Shown here piece after piece: positions 61,287 through 64,000 of a DNA stretch of 64,000 nucleotides. This DNA is from Nipponacmea schrenckii (Eukaryota > Mollusca > Gastropoda > Lottiidae). Location: NCBI GenBank assembly GCA_030562195.1, contig CM060203.1, forward strand, positions 2,432,208-2,496,207, written 5' to 3'. Position numbers and translations under genes: made by a program. The notes beneath the pieces are model-generated. The model was not told the origin of the DNA. It saw nothing but the letters and a program-made list of their open reading frames with translations, and did no database searches. The first letter of the stretch is position 1; each line of letters opens with the position of its first letter.

Positions 61287-64000
61287 GACCATTTTAACCT
61301 AATTTTACCAAGTTTACCAGTACTGGTTTTCTTGTATATGTTCCAAACCCTACCAAACAGTCCTTGACAGTTGGCATCTAACTGCTTCTTTCAGATTTCC
61401 AAAAGTTAGAGCGGTATTTCACGAAAACGTTTTGAATCCCACGGGCCATTTAAACCTGTCACATCCGGACGATTCCATGTGTGTCTGACACCAACAATGG
61501 GCTACTGGGTTGAACAACGATATATTCTTGACCCCCAAAATTGATTCACTGACATCACCCTCCGACATTGAAAGTCACTTCAATGAAATTCTGGTGCTTG
61601 GTAACCGAGATCTTAACAATGACTTTATTGTAGAATATTATTGTTATTCTGTGGCGGCTCAGGGCAACCCAAAGATACTTTTTTGAGTAACAATTAATCA
61701 TATGCATAAACCATAGTAAACAGATCCACCCCAAACCTTGTTCAGAGGGTAGTCCCTGCTCACCACTACAAATCCAAAGGATTACAGCCACCGCTGCCCT
61801 TTTGCTCGCATACCAATGAAGTCCCTGTAGTTGATATTTTTTTATTCGTTAAGTTTGGCTGTGTTTATGATTAGAAACTACATTGTCAAGTTAAGACTGG
61901 GCTTATAATTATATAAGAAACAGAGTTAAAACTTGCAATATCACTGGGTTAACAATGTCATAAATCTCCATGTGGAGACGTGTGGTTATTCTGGGTCCAA
62001 GAATTAGTCCTAATGGTTTTATGGTACCAACTTGACATAATGTGAATTGGCGTTAGTATGACCTACTGATTGATAATATAATAAGTCTAAACCATTTCAG
62101 AGTTTTCAAGTGGGGAAATAAAGGTGTCAGATAACATGTTACAAGTCAAAACAGTGAAATATAAATATATCTTAAATTCGTCCATCAAGAGTGACTGAAA
62201 CGTGTTCTAATTCTATGTCAAATCAAGAAAAGACAACCGGTATATTTAAGTAATATGTCCACGAATGTACGCCATGTCAGTATTTGAAATTCTCTTATTC
62301 CTTCCCTTTTGAGGTTTATGCAAGTTTATATTTGACACATTTTTGGTCTTGGTTTGGAATGTAATGTCTAAAATTGCACTTTCTTTCAGATTTTGTGAGA
62401 TGTTGAGGGATGTGCATTTGGAAGGTTATTTCTAGAAATAGTGGTTTTGTGTGCAGTGACATGTTGCGGATGTTGATAAAATATGGTATCTTCTACCATT
62501 TTGAGTAGCTCAAGATTTTAATGGTCACGATAATATTATATTGAATTTTTGTGAAGAAACTAAATATTGGCCAGGCTTTCATGTGTCATTTTGGAAAATT
62601 CTCAACCAGATATCTGGAAAAAGTTATAGAAGGTTGAATGTCGTGATTTAACATGGTAGTCAATATGCACTAAGATGAAATTCACCAGTTATATCCAAAA
62701 TACATTACCAGGTAGCACAGCAAGGGGAGATAAATTAATGTTACATTGGAATAAGATAGATAATCAAATGAGCACGAATATATTCAAAGCAATAACTTTA
62801 GTAAATGCCTCAAAATACATTCCCCACCCATCTCATTTTGTCTCGCACCTTATAGCCACTTTTCTAATATCACGGAATGAAAGTCAGCGAATACAGCAAT
62901 CAGAACCCCTCGAAAGAGAAACTACAAACATTATGGCATATTGTTTATAGAATTACTCACCAGTGTACAAGGCATAACACAACATTCGTAATAGCTTAAT
63001 CTTGCATGATGATTACTCACCAAGATAGTTCAAGATAATATGAGTTGGTGATGCCAGCCAAGCTAATCTACAACGGACTCAACTTGTCAAATTTTAGTTC
63101 CCTTCGAAAGTCAATAGAGCAAATACAGACAATTGTACTGGTTAGGTTTGTTCCGGTTCAGAATACATTGTTGTATGTGTGTGTGGCTTGTAATTATCGA
63201 CACCGTAGAACATAGCGATTTACGGACGCTGTGTTTGTTGTTGTGTCTGCTGAAATCAAATCTAAATTGTATATGACGTTCGCTATAACTATAAAACACA
63301 TCGGAAAATACAAGTAGATTTGAAATATTGCATTAAGAACTATTTCTATGGCGGAGACAATCGACATTTGTCAGGTCATTTCGGTATATTCGAATATATA
63401 AAATTTATAAAATAAAAACAAAAGACAATTAAGATCTATAAATGCACGTTTATTCATCAGAATTTTGACAGTTTTGTCTTTTATTTAATGTCGGCCAAGT
63501 ACACAGAAAATAATGCAGTATTGTTTTATTGGATAGCTAAAGGGAAACGCTTGAAGGCTTAAACTGTCATCGACGCATGTCATTCACCAAGACAAATTAC
63601 AGGATAGGCTGTATCGCTTGATGGTAAAGGTCGTACTCAATTGTACCCTAATATATCTTGATCCAACAGGTTCTTACGAGTCAGTTACAGTTACACAATT
63701 GGAATTCGCAAAAAAAAGTAGGCCAATGCCACAGTCCTGGCAAAATTCCCCCCTTCCCTCATTGAACTTAAAGAGTGGACTCATGGCTACATGAGAGCAT
63801 ATGTTAAGAAAACATCTCCTCGGGTAGTCAAAGAGTCTCGCTCATCGAGCCCCTGTCAAGAATGCGGCTAGTGTAGGTACCAGCCTCCCGAAACGGAAAG
63901 CACAAATAGAGAGCATCTTACATTGAGACTCGTCCCAATAGATCAGGCAGTATATACCCAAAGCGGTCTTAGCTTTGCGTATATTTGGACTATATTTCGG

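Larger units (their letters stand above)
41020..64000. other. Gene-poor tail of the window (about 23 kb)
   Basis: No multi-exon coding gene was recognised. Every long reading frame is explained by a stop-free tandem repeat or lacks recognisable protein character. Apart from the repeats, SINEs, hairpins and candidate promoter listed separately, stretches such as 45.0-47.9, 49.5-51.8, 52.4-54.6, 57.0-58.2 and 61.3-64.0 kb show nothing I can name. The upstream promoter and 5' UTR exons of the SLC4 gene should lie in its left part. Confidence 0.6.

Overview
The window is eukaryotic nuclear DNA. It is AT-rich, its genes are split by GT-AG introns, and it is packed with minisatellites, tRNA-derived SINE copies and foldback elements. 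The gene content (a lophotrochozoan-type pair of intronless peptide GPCRs, an invertebrate SLC4 sodium/bicarbonate transporter, an animal SUGCT) and the repeat style suggest a mollusc, probably a gastropod. That assignment is inference from gene families and repeats; no species-diagnostic marker was seen.

Layout. (1) 1-1.86 kb: a 51-bp minisatellite and a small foldback element. (2) 1.87-8.9 kb, minus strand: a six-exon gene for a 315-residue single-pass membrane protein with a signal peptide, an Arg/Gly/Ser repeat, a six-cysteine Shisa/CX-like ectodomain, one TM helix and a Pro/Tyr-rich tail ending in PPSY. Its second coding intron (intron 2) is filled with a 27-bp minisatellite and its first holds two foldback structures. 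(3) 10.97-18.54 kb, plus strand: thirteen exons of SUGCT (mitochondrial succinyl-CoA:glutarate CoA-transferase); the targeting-peptide exon was not found. (4) 19.9-21.3 and 24.3-25.5 kb, plus strand: two intronless, tandemly duplicated rhodopsin-type GPCRs. (5) 28.55-40.70 kb, minus strand: a sodium-coupled bicarbonate transporter of the SLC4A7/8/10 group. Nineteen coding exons join in phase, but one expected exon near the C-terminus is not recognisable. (6) 41-64 kb: no convincing protein gene. It holds minisatellites, an SINE with intact tRNA-like promoter boxes, foldback elements and one promoter-like CCAAT/CRE start site at 58.3 kb of uncertain meaning.

The genes look functionally unrelated (membrane adaptor, amino-acid catabolism, neuropeptide-type signalling, pH regulation), as is usual for animal chromosomes; no operon or co-regulated system is evident. 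The most interesting material is the reconstructed Shisa/CX-like gene and the SINE abutting its last splice donor, the inverted pair of 51-bp minisatellites, several long hairpins, and the eroded C-terminal exon zone of the SLC4 gene. All gene models were assembled by eye from splice signals, reading phase and family resemblance. No alignment or database search was run.
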